Below, piece by piece: positions 46,561-59,756 of a stretch of 64,000 bases of DNA. The notes beneath the pieces were generated by a model, which saw nothing but the letters and a program-made list of their open reading frames with translations, was not told the DNA's origin and made no database searches. Made by a program: the position numbers and the translations under genes. Each line of letters starts with the position of its first letter. The first letter of the stretch is position 1. Source of the stretch: Cranoglanis bouderius (lineage: Eukaryota > Chordata > Actinopteri > Siluriformes > Cranoglanididae); contig CM042548.1 of the NCBI GenBank assembly GCA_023630585.1, forward strand, positions 13,947,527-14,011,526, read 5' to 3'.

Positions 46561-47594
46561 GATAGCTCAAAATAAAAGATTTGAATTAATTATTCTGTAC
46601 ATTTCAGGACGTTGTAAAGATAAGAGTCACTGCTCAGAATGCTAGCAAGCCTTTTTTAAGAACCGGCCCACGTTTGCACCGGTTTATGAGTTAAACCGTA
46701 AACAGATGAGGAAGTTTTCTAGCACACAGTGTAAAGAAATAAAAACTGTCCAGGGTGTAGTGTACTTCTGGCTTCGACACCATGTTTTATTATCCACAGT
46801 CGATTCCTTCAGCGTCTATAAACAATTATGATTTTATTGCTTGTATTTTAACATATTCGTTTATTTATATATTCAGATATAAATAAGTTTTGCTAGCATT
46901 AGCATTATTATCAAGTACGTAGCTTCCATAAAGTGTTGCAATTCCCAGTCATTTTTTTTGTTGTTGTTTTAATCAGACCACTGATTTATTGCTCTGATAT
47001 TAATTTTGTTTACACTGTTCATGTCGTTTTATTGCCATGCCCTGTAAATAACTCAGGTTTTTGGATAAAAGCATGAAAACTAGCAGCTTTTTGGTGAGAA
47101 AGAAAAATGTAAAACATGCTACAGTAGCTGCAATCAGCAGATGAACGCTTTAGACGGTTATTTTGTAAAAGGGGGGGGGGGGGGGGTGGGGGGTGCAAAC
47201 TTCTGCACTCAAATGTAGCTATGCACGGTTCAGCTTCTTTTTATTGAAGACCATGTTGAAAACACACAGATTAAAAAAAAAAAAAGCTGAACAACGCATA
47301 CTTACCGTTGAGTGCAAAAGTTTGCAAGCCCCATGGTTTCTGAATGAAGGAAAACAGGAACGTGTGTGTGTATTTGTTTACAATTTACACAAAAGAGAAC
47401 TCCACGAAGCCAAAAAGAACAAAAGAATGATTTAAAGCTATTTGGAAGAGAGGTTTTCGGTCCTCAGGCCTGAGCTGAAAAGGGATGAGTTTGACGTAGT
47501 TATAAAAGAGATATACAGAAGAACTATGAGGATGGAGGATATATAAGAGACTGGTTACAAAGGCTACAAGTAGGTGAATATTTACAGTAGATCA

Positions 47595-47652
47595 CTATCA
47601 GGTAGGGTAGATCATTTAGGGTAGATCAGGTAGGGTAGATCAGGTAGGGTAG
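47595..47652. repeat. GGTAGGGTAGATCA short tandem repeat
   Basis: About four copies of a 14-base unit, the first one degenerate. Confidence 0.85.
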
Positions 47653-49535
47653 ATGGTGTTACTGATGATGATGATAAAAGCACATCTGTGAAATGCAACA
47701 CAATGCTATAAACTGTTTCTCTTTGTCATCTTCGTTTTGCCCTGAGGGTGTGTAAACTTTTGGACTGAACTGCACTGTGTGTTTGCTGGCCTATAACTGT
47801 GTTGTACGATCGTCTCAAGTTTCATGAGATTTGCTGCTTCACCTCATCACCGTGTGAGTCTCTTTGTTGCGTTTTCTCACGTTGGAAGCCAGCGTGCTTT
47901 TGAGCCGTTGAGTCGTTGCTGTGTCAACACCAATATTTGTTTGAGGTCAGAATCATTAAAGTAACGCCCGAGTAGCACCTGCTGCAACATGATCCTGTGT
48001 TGCATTCACTCGCAATCCACAAAAACGAACAATTCAGGGTCTAAGACTTGCTACGACTGTGTTTAACAGCACAGAGAGTTAGTTACTGCTCCATTTATAT
48101 ATGCGTCAGTTTTAGGTCTTTAAAGCCAAACACAATTTTAAAGGCTGTCATTAATACAAACATTATTAATACGATAATACGTTAATAAGCACATAGAAGT
48201 GCTAGAAGTATATACCCCTAAGTACAATTTAACTCTAACTAAAAGCTACAAAAAGAACTACACTGGGTGTGTCATATCTGACAGCATGACTGACAGCAGC
48301 GTCTCCACGGCAGCTCAAAGTTTTGTGCATATTTCCAAGAAAGCGTAAACTCCTCTGTCCTGAAGATGTCTGACTGTTACAAAGCACTGACACTGGAGAC
48401 TCCTTCCATAAACGTTAAACAAACATCTCCTTACAGAAAACTTCAACGTACACATCCCTGTGAATGAGCCGTTACCATAGAAACGATAACATAGTACAAC
48501 GAGCGTATTAATATAAACCTGTGATTTACAAGGAATTAATAACATCTTTTGACCAATCAGATTTAAGAATTCAACAACACTGTGAATAAATGGTGATAAA
48601 GCTGTGGTAATATGTTGAGTTTTTATATGGTGTAATTTACTAAGCAAAATAATTTGTTTCGGTTAGGTGAATTCGTTATTATTAGTTTGCATTTGAAATG
48701 CACATCTTAATATTTGTTCTTGTTGAAGCAAAATAGCTCAGAAACATAAATAAAACTATAATTTTCAGTATTTTTACATTACGTTAAAGAAAGAGAGCAC
48801 AATTTGTTGCAATAACAAAAATGACGCTGCTAAATTATCCACGGTGAAATTTCACAAAATGGAGTCATTAATGCTAGTAAATCTGCCTTTACTGAACTTG
48901 CAAACATACAAAACTTGTACAGCGGTCATATTCTTTAAATCTATCCCTAAAAATAGTATAATAAACCTTGTCATACCATCTTCCAGTAGTTTTAACACTA
49001 TGGAAAAACTCTTAAATATCCAGGACAGCTTCACATATGGATATCGTGCCTATTATCCAGCGACGCTCCTGGGACTCGCTTCACACGCAAACACGCCAGC
49101 TAATATAAATTCCAGTTCAAGTGATGTAATTAAAGTAATAGAACACAGCGTGGTTTATTTCCTAAATTAATACCGGCTGCAATGTGGGGATTAAAACTGG
49201 ATTATGAAATTGCATTTTGGGTTTGTAGCATGACATATCAAATACAGCTGGCTTTCTTCCACGTCTCACACCTACACTGTCTCAGTGTGAAACTGGATCT
49301 AACAGAATCAGTAACTCGTGTTTATTTATTTCTACAAACTACAAAAGATTTTGTGAAAATGTTTACACATCCATTATAAGTAAACTGATTTTCTGTTCTT
49401 TTCTTAGTGCAGGGAAAACGTGACGAAATTCTTGCCCATATTAATCTCACATGCTACAGATTCAGCAGGCAGAAGTTGAAAATTTTCTAGTATACCTTTA
49501 ATATATGTATATATGGACTGCACATATGCCTCATT

Positions 49536-49657
<122 letters not shown>

Positions 49658-50190
49658 GCATTGCTCAGAGATGAGGCAAAGCCTTAAAATGTAAACAGTG
49701 CATGGAGATAGTGTCACTCCGAGACTCTGGTCGAGACGTAGACCACCCTCGCACCTGACACACACAGCTGGGTGGTCCGGCATCGTAATCTCACATGGAT
49801 CTGTCATGCTTAGCACAGCTCTGTGACTTGTTCGTGTGCTGCTCTCCATCACTATCACACACAACATTCCCAATCGTCTCAAACGAAGCTCTCCACATGC
49901 AGGACTGTGCATTTGGGACGAAGGCCTCATGGCTGTGAGCCAGGTTATGTTTCTCATTTTCACCACTGCTGTCCAGGGATGGTTCCCTGCCTGTGTGTGT
50001 AAATGTGTGAAATGAAATGGGGCGGGGGGGTGGCGGTGGTGGTTGGGAAACACCACTCGCGTTCACCATGCATGAATTGCTCCTGATCGATAAGACGAGA
50101 CGAGGAAAAGGAAAGGAGAGAAATAGGAGAGGAGAGGAATAACCAGAGGATCCACACTGACTCATAAATCCCCAATGCAGGGGGAATGAG

Positions 50191-50226
<36 letters not shown>

Positions 50227-50424
50227 AAGAGAGCGTCATGCTGTCTCAGCACTCCCCTGATACACTCCCTTTCGCTTTTTATTCCTCTCCTAGGAAACAA
50301 GGGAAGGTACGGAATAATGCCACATACCTTATATGAATCACAAGTCACCGACTCATTGACTCAAATGAATCAGAAACATTTTTTTTTCCATTTCTCACAA
50401 TATTAACTATATAAATGATGTGCC

Positions 50425-51560
50425 CTATAGGCTTCCCTACAACTGAAAAATAAGATGTAGTGCAGGAAAAGGAGATATAGTGCCCTATAGGCTTCCCTAC
50501 ATCCAAGTAAATGGGATGTAGTGCCCTATAGTCTTCCCTACCTGCAGGAAAATGAGATGTAGTGCCCTATAGGCTTCTCTACATGTTGGGAAATGAGCTG
50601 TAGTGTCCTATAGGCTTCCTTATATGCGGGGAAATGGCTGTAGAGAAGCGTATAGGGCACTACATTTCAAGACAATAAGATGTAGTGCCCTGTAGGCTTC
50701 CCTACACGTGGGGAAAATGAGATGTAGTGCCCTATAGGCTTTCTTACATCCAACAAAATGATATGAAGTGCCCTATAGGCTTCCCTGCATGTGGAAAAGA
50801 GATGTAGTGCCCTACAGTCTTCCCTACATGTGGGGAAAATAAGATGTAGTGCCCTATAGGCTTCCCTACATGTGGGGAAAATGAGATGTAATGCCCTATA
50901 GGCTTCCCTACATGTGGGGAAAATGAGATGTAGTGCCCTATAGGCTTTCTTACATCCAACAAAATGATATGAAGTGCCCTATAGGCTTCCCTACATGTGG
51001 AAAAGAGATGTAGTGCCCTACAGTCTTCCCTACATGTGGGGAAAATAAGATGTAGTGCCCTATAGGCTTCCCTACATGTGGGGAAAATGAGATGTAGTGC
51101 CCTATAGGCTTCCCTACATGTGGGGAAAATGAGATGTAGTGCCCTACAGGCTTCCCTACATGTGGGGGAAATGAGATGAAGTGCCCTACAGGCTTCCTTA
51201 CATGTGGGGAAAATGAGATGTAGTGCCCTACAGGCTTCCCTACATGTGGGGGAAATGAGATGAAGTGCCCTATAGGCTTCCCTACATGTGGGGAAAATGA
51301 GATGTAGTGCCCTACAGGCTTCCCTACATGTGGGGGAAATGAGATGAAGTGCCCTACAGGCTTCCTTACATGTGGGGAAAATGAGATGTAGTGCCCTACA
51401 GGCTTCCCTACATGTGGGGAAAATGAGATGTAGGGCCCTACAGGCTTCCCTACATGTGGGGAAAATGAGATGTAGTGCCCTACAGGCTTCCCTACAAATG
51501 AGATGTAGTGCCCTATAGTCTTCCCTACATGCAAGGAAATGAGACGTAGTGCCCTCTAGG
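50425..51560. repeat. 42-bp minisatellite, about 27 units
   Basis: The unit is roughly ATGAGATGTAGTGCCCTATA then GGCTTCCCTACATGTGGGGAAA (42 bases). Because 42 is divisible by three and the minus-strand frame lacks stops, it gives an open frame repeating HYISFSPHVGKPVG; this is an artefact. Shortened units occur, one unit near 50638-50672 is inverted, and a block of five units is duplicated at a distance of about 206 bases. Confidence 0.95.
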
Positions 51561-54500
51561 TGCTCCTGTGTTAATACACTTCAAGTGGCCTTTTTATTTT
51601 TCAGCCTGTGTCCGCCCCGATAAGCATGATTGGCAAAATTTAAAATATAGGGAGAAAACAAAGTCATGGGATTTGCGTTTCGCCCAGAAGATGACTTTGA
51701 TCATGAGGAAGAAATGTAAGATCACGCTAAACAGCGATAATACATTACTGAGGGTACATAAATAAAATATAAACATTAAATTAAATAAATAACTGCAAGA
51801 TTGATTGTATATCAGCATCATCCATCATATAAAGACCCAAGAGTGTAGCCCAGCCCCGAGTGTTTATCCCCTGAGACCAGATGTCACTTCCTGTCTCAGC
51901 TCTCGGAGAGGATGGCGGCTCGTTTTCCATTTTTACGCATCAGTGAGCGAATCGAGAACCTCAATGGAGAGTCTCATCAGATTTTCATACTTCAGTCTTT
52001 AATCTCAGGCTCGTCTACTCGGGGTGGTGGGGTCGGAGGAGGCGAGGGACTACAGATGTCCACCGTCATTAATAAACATGATGTTGAATAATTAAATCCG
52101 GTAAGTGGGGGAATATTGATGCAGCAAACTGGCTGAGCAGATTGGAGCAGCCACAGGGGAGGAGATGACTGAAACGTCGCTAAATGTCACAGCTAACGTG
52201 TTAGATTTCAGTCTGAGCTCCTTAACATGGCACAAACGTTCAAAATTGATTTGATTTTTTGGGATTTAAACATGGTTAATGCGCGCATGGAGTTTACAAG
52301 CATCCTCAAGATGAATGTAATACTTTTGTGTAACTTTTTCCAGTTTTCAGATTGAATGTTAACAGTTAATTCATTGGGATTAATAATAATCCATATAATC
52401 AGATTAAAAACATGTAGCTGTTAATACAGAGACATTTATTTAACATTTATGGAAGGACTCTCCAGTGTCAGTGCTTTCTAACAGTCAGAGGTAAAGCTGT
52501 ATTCTTTGACATCTTCAGCACTATAATAATAATTCAAAAATAAAGCTTGGCATGGGAACAGTAACTCCCCCATTATTATACTACAAGAGCAAAACATGGA
52601 AAACATCAGAGAAACAAAAATGTCCTTCATGAACACTGAACTTTCTTTAAAAAAGGATATTAACAATCGATACACTGTGTAACTGAACACATTTCTCAGT
52701 GTCGCACAGGAACAAACATCTCTTTGTGGCTCTCTATTAGACTCGTATGTGTGTGGCATGTTATATATTTAATGCAGGAATTTCAGTGTCTGAAAACAAA
52801 TAGGAAATGATGTCGAGCCTCAGGGTAGAGATGGTGTACATGTGTTTTAGCGGTGCGAGAGCGACGGAGCCCTGAGGTGAGTCACGGTGTAGAACCAGGT
52901 GTAAAGACCAGAGGGAGCGTTAAAGTGGAGTGTGAAGAGCTCTAAACAGAAGGCTAAAGGAAAACCTTCATCACAAGCTCATGTACTTTGGTACACAACA
53001 CACGAAAAGGCATGTTTTACTTGCTGTTTGAATCATCTCTCCAAGGTGGATGAATCTGAAAACGGCGTTTGAGTTGTAGCGTGGATGAGCCATGTGTCGT
53101 TTGGGAACTCTTTGAACCAGCTCTTTCAGATAAATATAAATAGAGTGTTGACTCGAAAACAAGTTCAGGTTTTTTTTGTTGTTTTTTTTAAAATAGTTGT
53201 AGACAATTAGGTCTTTCCAATCATCAGTATAAATGGAAATAAATATTATTTTATGGAGCGAAGTCACACCAACAACATTAATGCTGGGATGCTTATTGTT
53301 TTTGTTAATGCACATCCTTGCTTATGTATTGAAAAAGATTTACAACATGCAATGCAATGCATGTAAATTTAGTTTAGTAATGAAAATGAAAAGATTTCAT
53401 TAAATGATTTCAGCCATAGCTAGACAAAGAACAACATATAGTAGAGGAAGGGATGTATTGTAAATCTCAAAGTCGACAGAGTCATTTGAGAGCCAAAAGA
53501 TTCAACTCTTATTGGTGAGGCGAGTCAAATAATCTGTTCGATTCCAAGATGGCAGAACTTACTGTAATGCTGTTTATGTCGTCGAACCAAACAAAAATGG
53601 CAAAAATGGGAATGAGGTAAAGATAACATATCAGAGATTCAGTGTTCGTGCCATTTTATCGTTTTTGCGTTACATTATGGGTGCGAGCGAGGCCTAAACA
53701 TAAATGAAAAGTCTTAGAGCAGCCTCTGTGTCTGTGCCAGGAAAAGAGAGAGAGAGAATGAGATGAAGTGGCTTATACAAGTCAGACATTTATCCCTTCA
53801 ATGCTTGTAGAGCATTTTCTTCCAAGCTTTCCCTATCAGTCAAGATTTGTATACCGGCTTTGTCCCTTTTCTTCCATCTGTGACAGCTAGAAAATATTGT
53901 TTTTCTTTATATTTAATTAGACTTGCATCCCTACTGTGATGTGCCTGAGCTCTTTGTGAAATGCAGATTGCTTGTTAAAGCTGCTCTGGTGTCATACTGA
54001 AGCCCGTGTCCAGCTGACCCCTGACCTCCCACAGAGCAGCTTCCTGCCCTCAATCACCCTGCCCTGAAGCAAATCAGACAAAGAGACAGACAACGCTAAG
54101 CTACGGCACTGAAATCAAATAGGAATGAATGAATGTACGGCCTCAGCAGCAGGTCAAGGAGACCAGACTGTGGCATCGTGAGTGACAGATTGAACAATTA
54201 ATCGAATTTAAATCAATTACGGCTTTGTGGAATATTGGTGAGGTAATGTTGGATCATTCTGGTCATGGCTTTCATGTCTACTTTGTTTCATGTGATGGTG
54301 GAATATATATATATTTTTTACACAGTATATGCGCTACAGTAGCCATGAGATTTGAATATAAAAAAGGTCCAGTGCAACACAGTGTAGCTTAAAAGAACAT
54401 TTCCTTGCTAATATTCTCACTTCTCTCTGCCCGAGACCGGTTTTATTCCTGCCTCTGCACAACTCAAGAACAGAAAACATGTAATTTTATTTCCCTTTGA

Positions 54501-54879
54501 TGGAGAAATGTTGGGTGTGAACATGCCAAAGCCAAAGGAGGCAATAAAACACTTGATCACACGGTTGGTCGATGTCTTAAACAGGAGCTATATTTAAAAT
54601 GGTAAAGCCACGACAGAAAAGATCCTGGGATAATCAGAGACAGAGCAGTTACACAGCAGAATCAGAGGCAGTTGAGGACAGGAGTGAGGTCTAGGTCAAG
54701 CATCATCATATAGTTGCCTTTATGCATGTTTAATATATAAAATATTACCACCCCTACAGAGTGTATAAAGAAAAAGTGCAGGATGTGTTTAAAAACCCAG
54801 CAAGACCTGCACCATGTCCATGCCAAGAATGGACCCCCACCCAAATATCTGCTTAGCAGTGGTCCTATGGTGGTTGTGG
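51561..54879. other. Intergenic stretch, partly non-repetitive
   Basis: 51840-52140 and 53930-54300 are non-repetitive and are reported as possible regulatory elements. A family S segment lies at 52400-52505. No coding sequence is recognised. Confidence 0.6.
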
Positions 54880-54882
54880 GGG

Positions 54883-55582
54883 GGGGGGTAATACATTATA
54901 CAGAACAACCCCTTAAACGTATCCATATTTTGTTGTGTTACAATCTGTAACTGAAGTGGACTTAATTGGGTTTTATTTTTGTCATGAATCTACACAAAAT
55001 AGTCCATGTAGATAATAATCCCACATTGAAGCATGGTGGTGGTAGCATCATGTTAAACATTACCTTTATGATTTATCTCTGGCTAATCCCACTTTATTTG
55101 GTCACTGAATGTTGCCGGACAAGCTCCTTTAGGTGCCATACTCTTTCCCTTTTTCCATAATGGATTTAATGATGTTTCACTGGATGTTCAAAGTTTTGGA
55201 GTATTTTTATAACCAAACCCTGACTGATACATTTCCAGAACTTTGTCCCGGACGTGTTTCGCTCCTTGGTCATCATAACCAAACTATGGGTTCTTCCAGG
55301 AATAGGTGCATCTATATTAAGATCATATGACACTTTAACTCCACACAGATCAATACAGGTAATTATGTGATTTCTAATAGCACCAGAACTATTTTAGTGG
55401 TTTCATAGCAATGTTTACTTGTAAATAAATTTGCAAACTATATTGATTTTTCCCCCTCACTTCAATATTATGGACTATTGCTTTAAAAAAATCCAGATTA
55501 AGTCCATTTCAGTACCAGGCTGGAAAACTACAAAATGTGGAACTCTTCAAGGGGGTAAATACTTGTGCAAAGCACTGTGTCC
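54883..55582 (+). mobile_element. Tc1/mariner-like element relic, internally deleted
   Basis: The left end has AACCCCTTAAACGTATCCAT-like terminal sequence and the right end has AAGGGGGTAAATACTTGTGC followed by AAAGCACTGT, a teleost Tc1-like end pattern. Inside, a plus-strand fragment reads TLKHGGGSIM, the start of the transposase motif that normally continues MVWGCF. The frame is then lost. Only a small piece of the catalytic domain remains. Confidence 0.75.
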
Positions 55583-58571
55583 TATATAACATCTACTATA
55601 ACAGACAGAGGTAGAACAGTGCAGTACACGCATGGCCGACACCTGACTGACACCAGAAGAGGGGTGTGTTTGAAGCCGTGACAAGAGTGTGTGTGACCTC
55701 TAGTGGACAAACTCAGCACGTCAACTCGGAAGGTCATCAGAGCCTGAAGGACTTGAACATTAATCTTTATGATTAACAGGTACATCTGACATTTATTTTA
55801 TGGTCTAATACTGAGATGTTTAAACTTCTTTCATTGATATGCCGCTGATAGCAGTGCAGTGGAGTTTAGCCCTCACTTCATCTTTATTCTAAAGAGAGCG
55901 ATGCGGCGGTGCTTTAGCCTCTTAGGCTGTCCAGCTCTCTCAGCTCCTGCCAGCTTCCAAATCTTTAACTTTCATGCTAATAACATCAACACCACCAACT
56001 TGTAGATTGCTAACTAGCTGAGCCAAGTCTCAACTCAACTTACATCACAGTTCTTTGCTCTATCCGTAAAAGCTGAAAAAACAGCTCTACATCTGTCGTC
56101 CGGCCCTGGCCATAAAGAGCTGCTGAGCTGTAGATGACCTCCAGTGTGAAGGCAGTGTGCGATGGCAGTTTGTTCACTGGCAGACTGTTGCACAAATGTT
56201 GTTTACTCTCATTGTGCATCAAGCAGGACTATAAATGATTTTATAAATGTCTGCAGGTTGTTTCAGGTCAGTTTCACAATAACAACTGATACGGGTCACT
56301 TCCAAAGAACATCATAAATCAAAAACGCTCATAACGTGAATGTATCTAAACAGGATGTTTCTCCCGAAGCAGCTCAGCATGCACAGAGGCTCTTTTTCTC
56401 AGGACAGTGAGATTAATTAAACCTTGTAGCATGTGAATGAAAAAGGTGTGTTTTGATGATTCAGGAAGACAAAGATGGTTGCCAGAAAGAAGCAAGAAGC
56501 AGGCTGCGTACGTAAACGCTGCGGTGGCTGGCCTGTGTAAATTATTACCACCAGACTACCTCATGCTGGCTTTTAATAGCTCACCCTGTAAGAGTTTTAT
56601 TAGCTCCCAAGTCAACTTTCAACCCGTCTAACAAGCTACAAGAGTGAGTTTTCATTCAGCACATGTGGGGTCTGGAGAACAGTTTAGAGCAGGTTCCTGC
56701 TGAGAGCTGTGTATAGAGAACAAGCTGGAACTTCTCACCATCGCATTCCTCTTTTTTTTTGCTCTTACTGAGGTGTGAACATTAATTCCAGAAGAAGCTG
56801 AAAGTTCTGGTGCAAGTCCCTCAAGTCCCTAACAAAGGAAAAGACATGAGTGACAGCAGCACATATCCTCACAGATACGGCATTTCGTTTCATTCCAGCA
56901 CCAGATGGCCAGCTCTCCAGATTGTGTGCAGTCCAACTCACGACACCTCATGAGACAGGAAGTGTGTAAATGCCACGGTTAGCTGGTCTACAAGGATCAA
57001 TGCAGTGCCATCAAGCTACCTGACAATGAGGGAGGAATAAATCCAGAGCTTTCAGACCTGCAGCCAACGATGGCAAACTTGGCCTATTTCAAAAACTCTC
57101 AAGCCTTATACAGTATTACTGTAGGACCCTTTTATTAATTTCTTCAGTCACAATTTTTTAAATAAAGCTCTAAATCTGTATAACGTCTTCAGAGGGAACA
57201 ATTTGTGGTTTTGAAACCAACCAGTTCTCCTCCCATCATAAGAAATATTTCCCAACCGGGAAGCAGTGTCAAGGAGGGAACACGTGAAGCGAGCCAACCA
57301 CATCTTTTCAAACTGCTCAGATGTGCAACACTGAGGAAAAGCGCTATCTGCCCCCTTCCACATACATGAGCTCACACGATGCCCACAATTGGCTATTGAT
57401 CGACAGGTGAGAGATCATGCCCCCATCACCTGCTCTCTTGGATGGTGATCATGATTTCATTTAGTATATTTCCTTATCCACTAATAAATCAATTTCGTGG
57501 CTATACCACTGCCAACACCTGACGAGTTTCTGAATCTTTTTGACGTGGGCTGAATGAAATGATGCAGCCATATTCAGTGAGAACCGATTAAAGTATTAAA
57601 TGTAAACAGAAACTGCCTGTAGTTCAGCAGCTCCAGTTTTCTAAACAAACCAGTGTGGCTTTAGCAGATCCTCTGCTGAGGCTGTTTGTGGCAGATGGAC
57701 CATCTCTGGTCTGGTCTCTAGCTGCAAACTAATCACTAATGGTTAATAGTTAAAAGGTAGCCGTTGTTGCTATTCAGTGATGTTATTCGCTTATCCAGAA
57801 GCTTCTAAGCAAAGATTTTTATGAAAGTGGAATTTCAGAGAATGTAGGTGAGAAGCCCTGTAAATCTTTGAGAGGCATTGTTAACTGCTCTATCACAAAA
57901 TTTGGGTCATGCGCAATACAATTCAGGCTGAAATTCCTGATCGAGTTCAATCTGTTTGCATCTCTGGTGTGTGTGTGTGTGTGTGAGTGAGTGAGTACAG
58001 AGTCCACACTGTTAGTTACACTGCATACTCGACGAGGACGAAAAGATGAAAGGAGTGGATTTAAATTTCTGCATCGAGTGATGAAAGTTGGCCTAGATTC
58101 GAAGGGACAAGTCCGAGTGCGCAGCATTTCTATTTTATCATTCTGCAGCCACATAGCGTCTCACTTATGCAGAATGCAAATTCTATTAGAGGAAAAAAAA
58201 AAAAAGAGGAGCTTTTTAAAAAAAAATGCAAGGACTTCTTCAAGCATGAGGCACTGGACACCATGTTTTCCTTTGATATACTCTTACATCAGATGTCGTG
58301 TTTGTAGGTTCTGGCTTGATGTCCATTAGATGAAGTCCATTTCAGGAATAGTTTTCAAAATCAACAATAGAAACTGAAAGATGGATAGAATTTAAACTGG
58401 AAGATCTATTAGGCCAAAGCTTTTCCCTTGGAATTCCTGGTCCATTTTTCCTGTGTGTAAATGTCTGTGTGGGAGGAAAAAACATCACCTGAAGAGAGAT
58501 TAACAGTTTAAAAGGCTGAAGCTTGTTAGTTGCAGATGAGAAATGAGTCTAGAATGATGCACAGCTCAGTG

Positions 58572-58613
<42 letters not shown>

Positions 58614-58761
58614 ACGCGTGCTACTCCAGACAGCTTTGTGGTTTATGAAGGTCTCTGTAGGTTATTGACTGAAGCCTCCAGAAAGTCAAAACAATAAAGC
58701 TACAGTGGTGAGTAGATTATGTTTGGTTATGCTGGGAGGCTTTTGTGCACATTAAGTCAAC

Positions 58762-58792
<31 letters not shown>

Positions 58793-58958
58793 GCTATCAG
58801 CTAGTAGCCTAAAGACACTTATTAAAACAGAACTTCATCATATGGGAGTAACACTACGGAGAAAAAGTCACATTTAGGCCACTACCTGCCCATATTCAGC
58901 TCATGGTCGATTCGTGTTCACATGGTTCATTAATTCCATCACAGAAAATACAAGTCCT
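55583..58958. other. Intergenic stretch downstream of SCAF8
   Basis: Largely free of mobile elements. It contains (GT)n at 57966-57984, 58574-58610 and 58764-58788 and a poly-A run at 58191-58204. The stretches 56430-56640 and 56860-57480 are non-repetitive with possible conserved-element character. No exon is recognised. Confidence 0.6.
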
Positions 58959-58959
58959 A

Positions 58960-59756
58960 AAGCATTTTAACCAACAAAGCATGTTTATTTGAAACTAAAC
59001 AGAGTGCTCTTAACATCCATTTGCCTTCCGTGACCTTTTCTGGCTGAGCCGATGTATTCACTGCAGTGTGATGAAGAAAAATCAGACATTTAAGATGGGG
59101 AGAGTACATCATATTTTTAATCTTTTGTATTCTTTTCAAAGCAACTAAAAACTGCATTACTGTTCTCACTGTATTGGCTGTATGTATAATTTGCTTAAAA
59201 GACAACAAGCATTAGGACACCACAAAGGCATTCAATTCATTTTAAAACTCTGCAGCCGCTGGTTGGAAAACAAAACACAGAACAGGCCATGACTGCTTTT
59301 CTTTTTCTTTTTCCTTTTCCCCCCCTCACGTGTTCTGCATTTGATCCTTCATGGGGGAGAAAAAAGCCAGCGTCCTTTAAACTCTTCCATAGGAAGGTCA
59401 CAGCTCCCCAAATTACAATTAAGCTAAACAACATTTTGGCAAGCAAATTCCAAGGATTTTAAAACCTAGCTTTAAAACAGTGGGGTTGCATTTAAAAAAA
59501 ACAAAAAACGAAAAAAATAAAATAACTAAAAACATGAAATAACGAAATTAAAATAAAACATTAAAATATCACCTACCAGTGAAATCCTCTATTGTGAGCC
59601 ATCTTTGATGTACATAACTGGCATGAAAGGTAAGATCTCTTTTTTTTTTTTTTTTCCTTTTTTCGGGCAACAGAACTGAGCAGGTCCTGTGGAAACCGTT
59701 TGAAATAAGTACAGAGATGACAACTATACAAAATCTTTTTACCTACTGAGTGACGA
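58960..59756 (-). other. scaf8: SCAF8 3' UTR
   Basis: The stretch between the stop codon and the candidate AATAAA. AT-rich, with a 16-base T run on the plus strand (59640-59655) and an A-rich patch (59490-59560). The true end depends on the poly(A) site. Confidence 0.55.
58984..58989 (-). terminator. Candidate SCAF8 poly(A) signal AATAAA
   Basis: AATAAA on the minus strand, about 770 bases beyond the SCAF8 stop codon and the first such hexamer after it. Cleavage would fall near 58960-58975. An ATTAAA variant near 59116 is an alternative. Confidence 0.55.

Noticed and set aside
48844..49170. 108-codon plus-strand open frame
   Set aside because: No recognised motif or gene context; likely chance.
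50950..51534. 194-codon open frame with a 14-residue repeat that looks like a repeat protein
   Set aside because: It is the 42-bp minisatellite translated; units with indels break the frame and no start context or splice structure is present.
50425..51560. CRISPR-like array
   Set aside because: Units are contiguous without unique spacers and the DNA is vertebrate.
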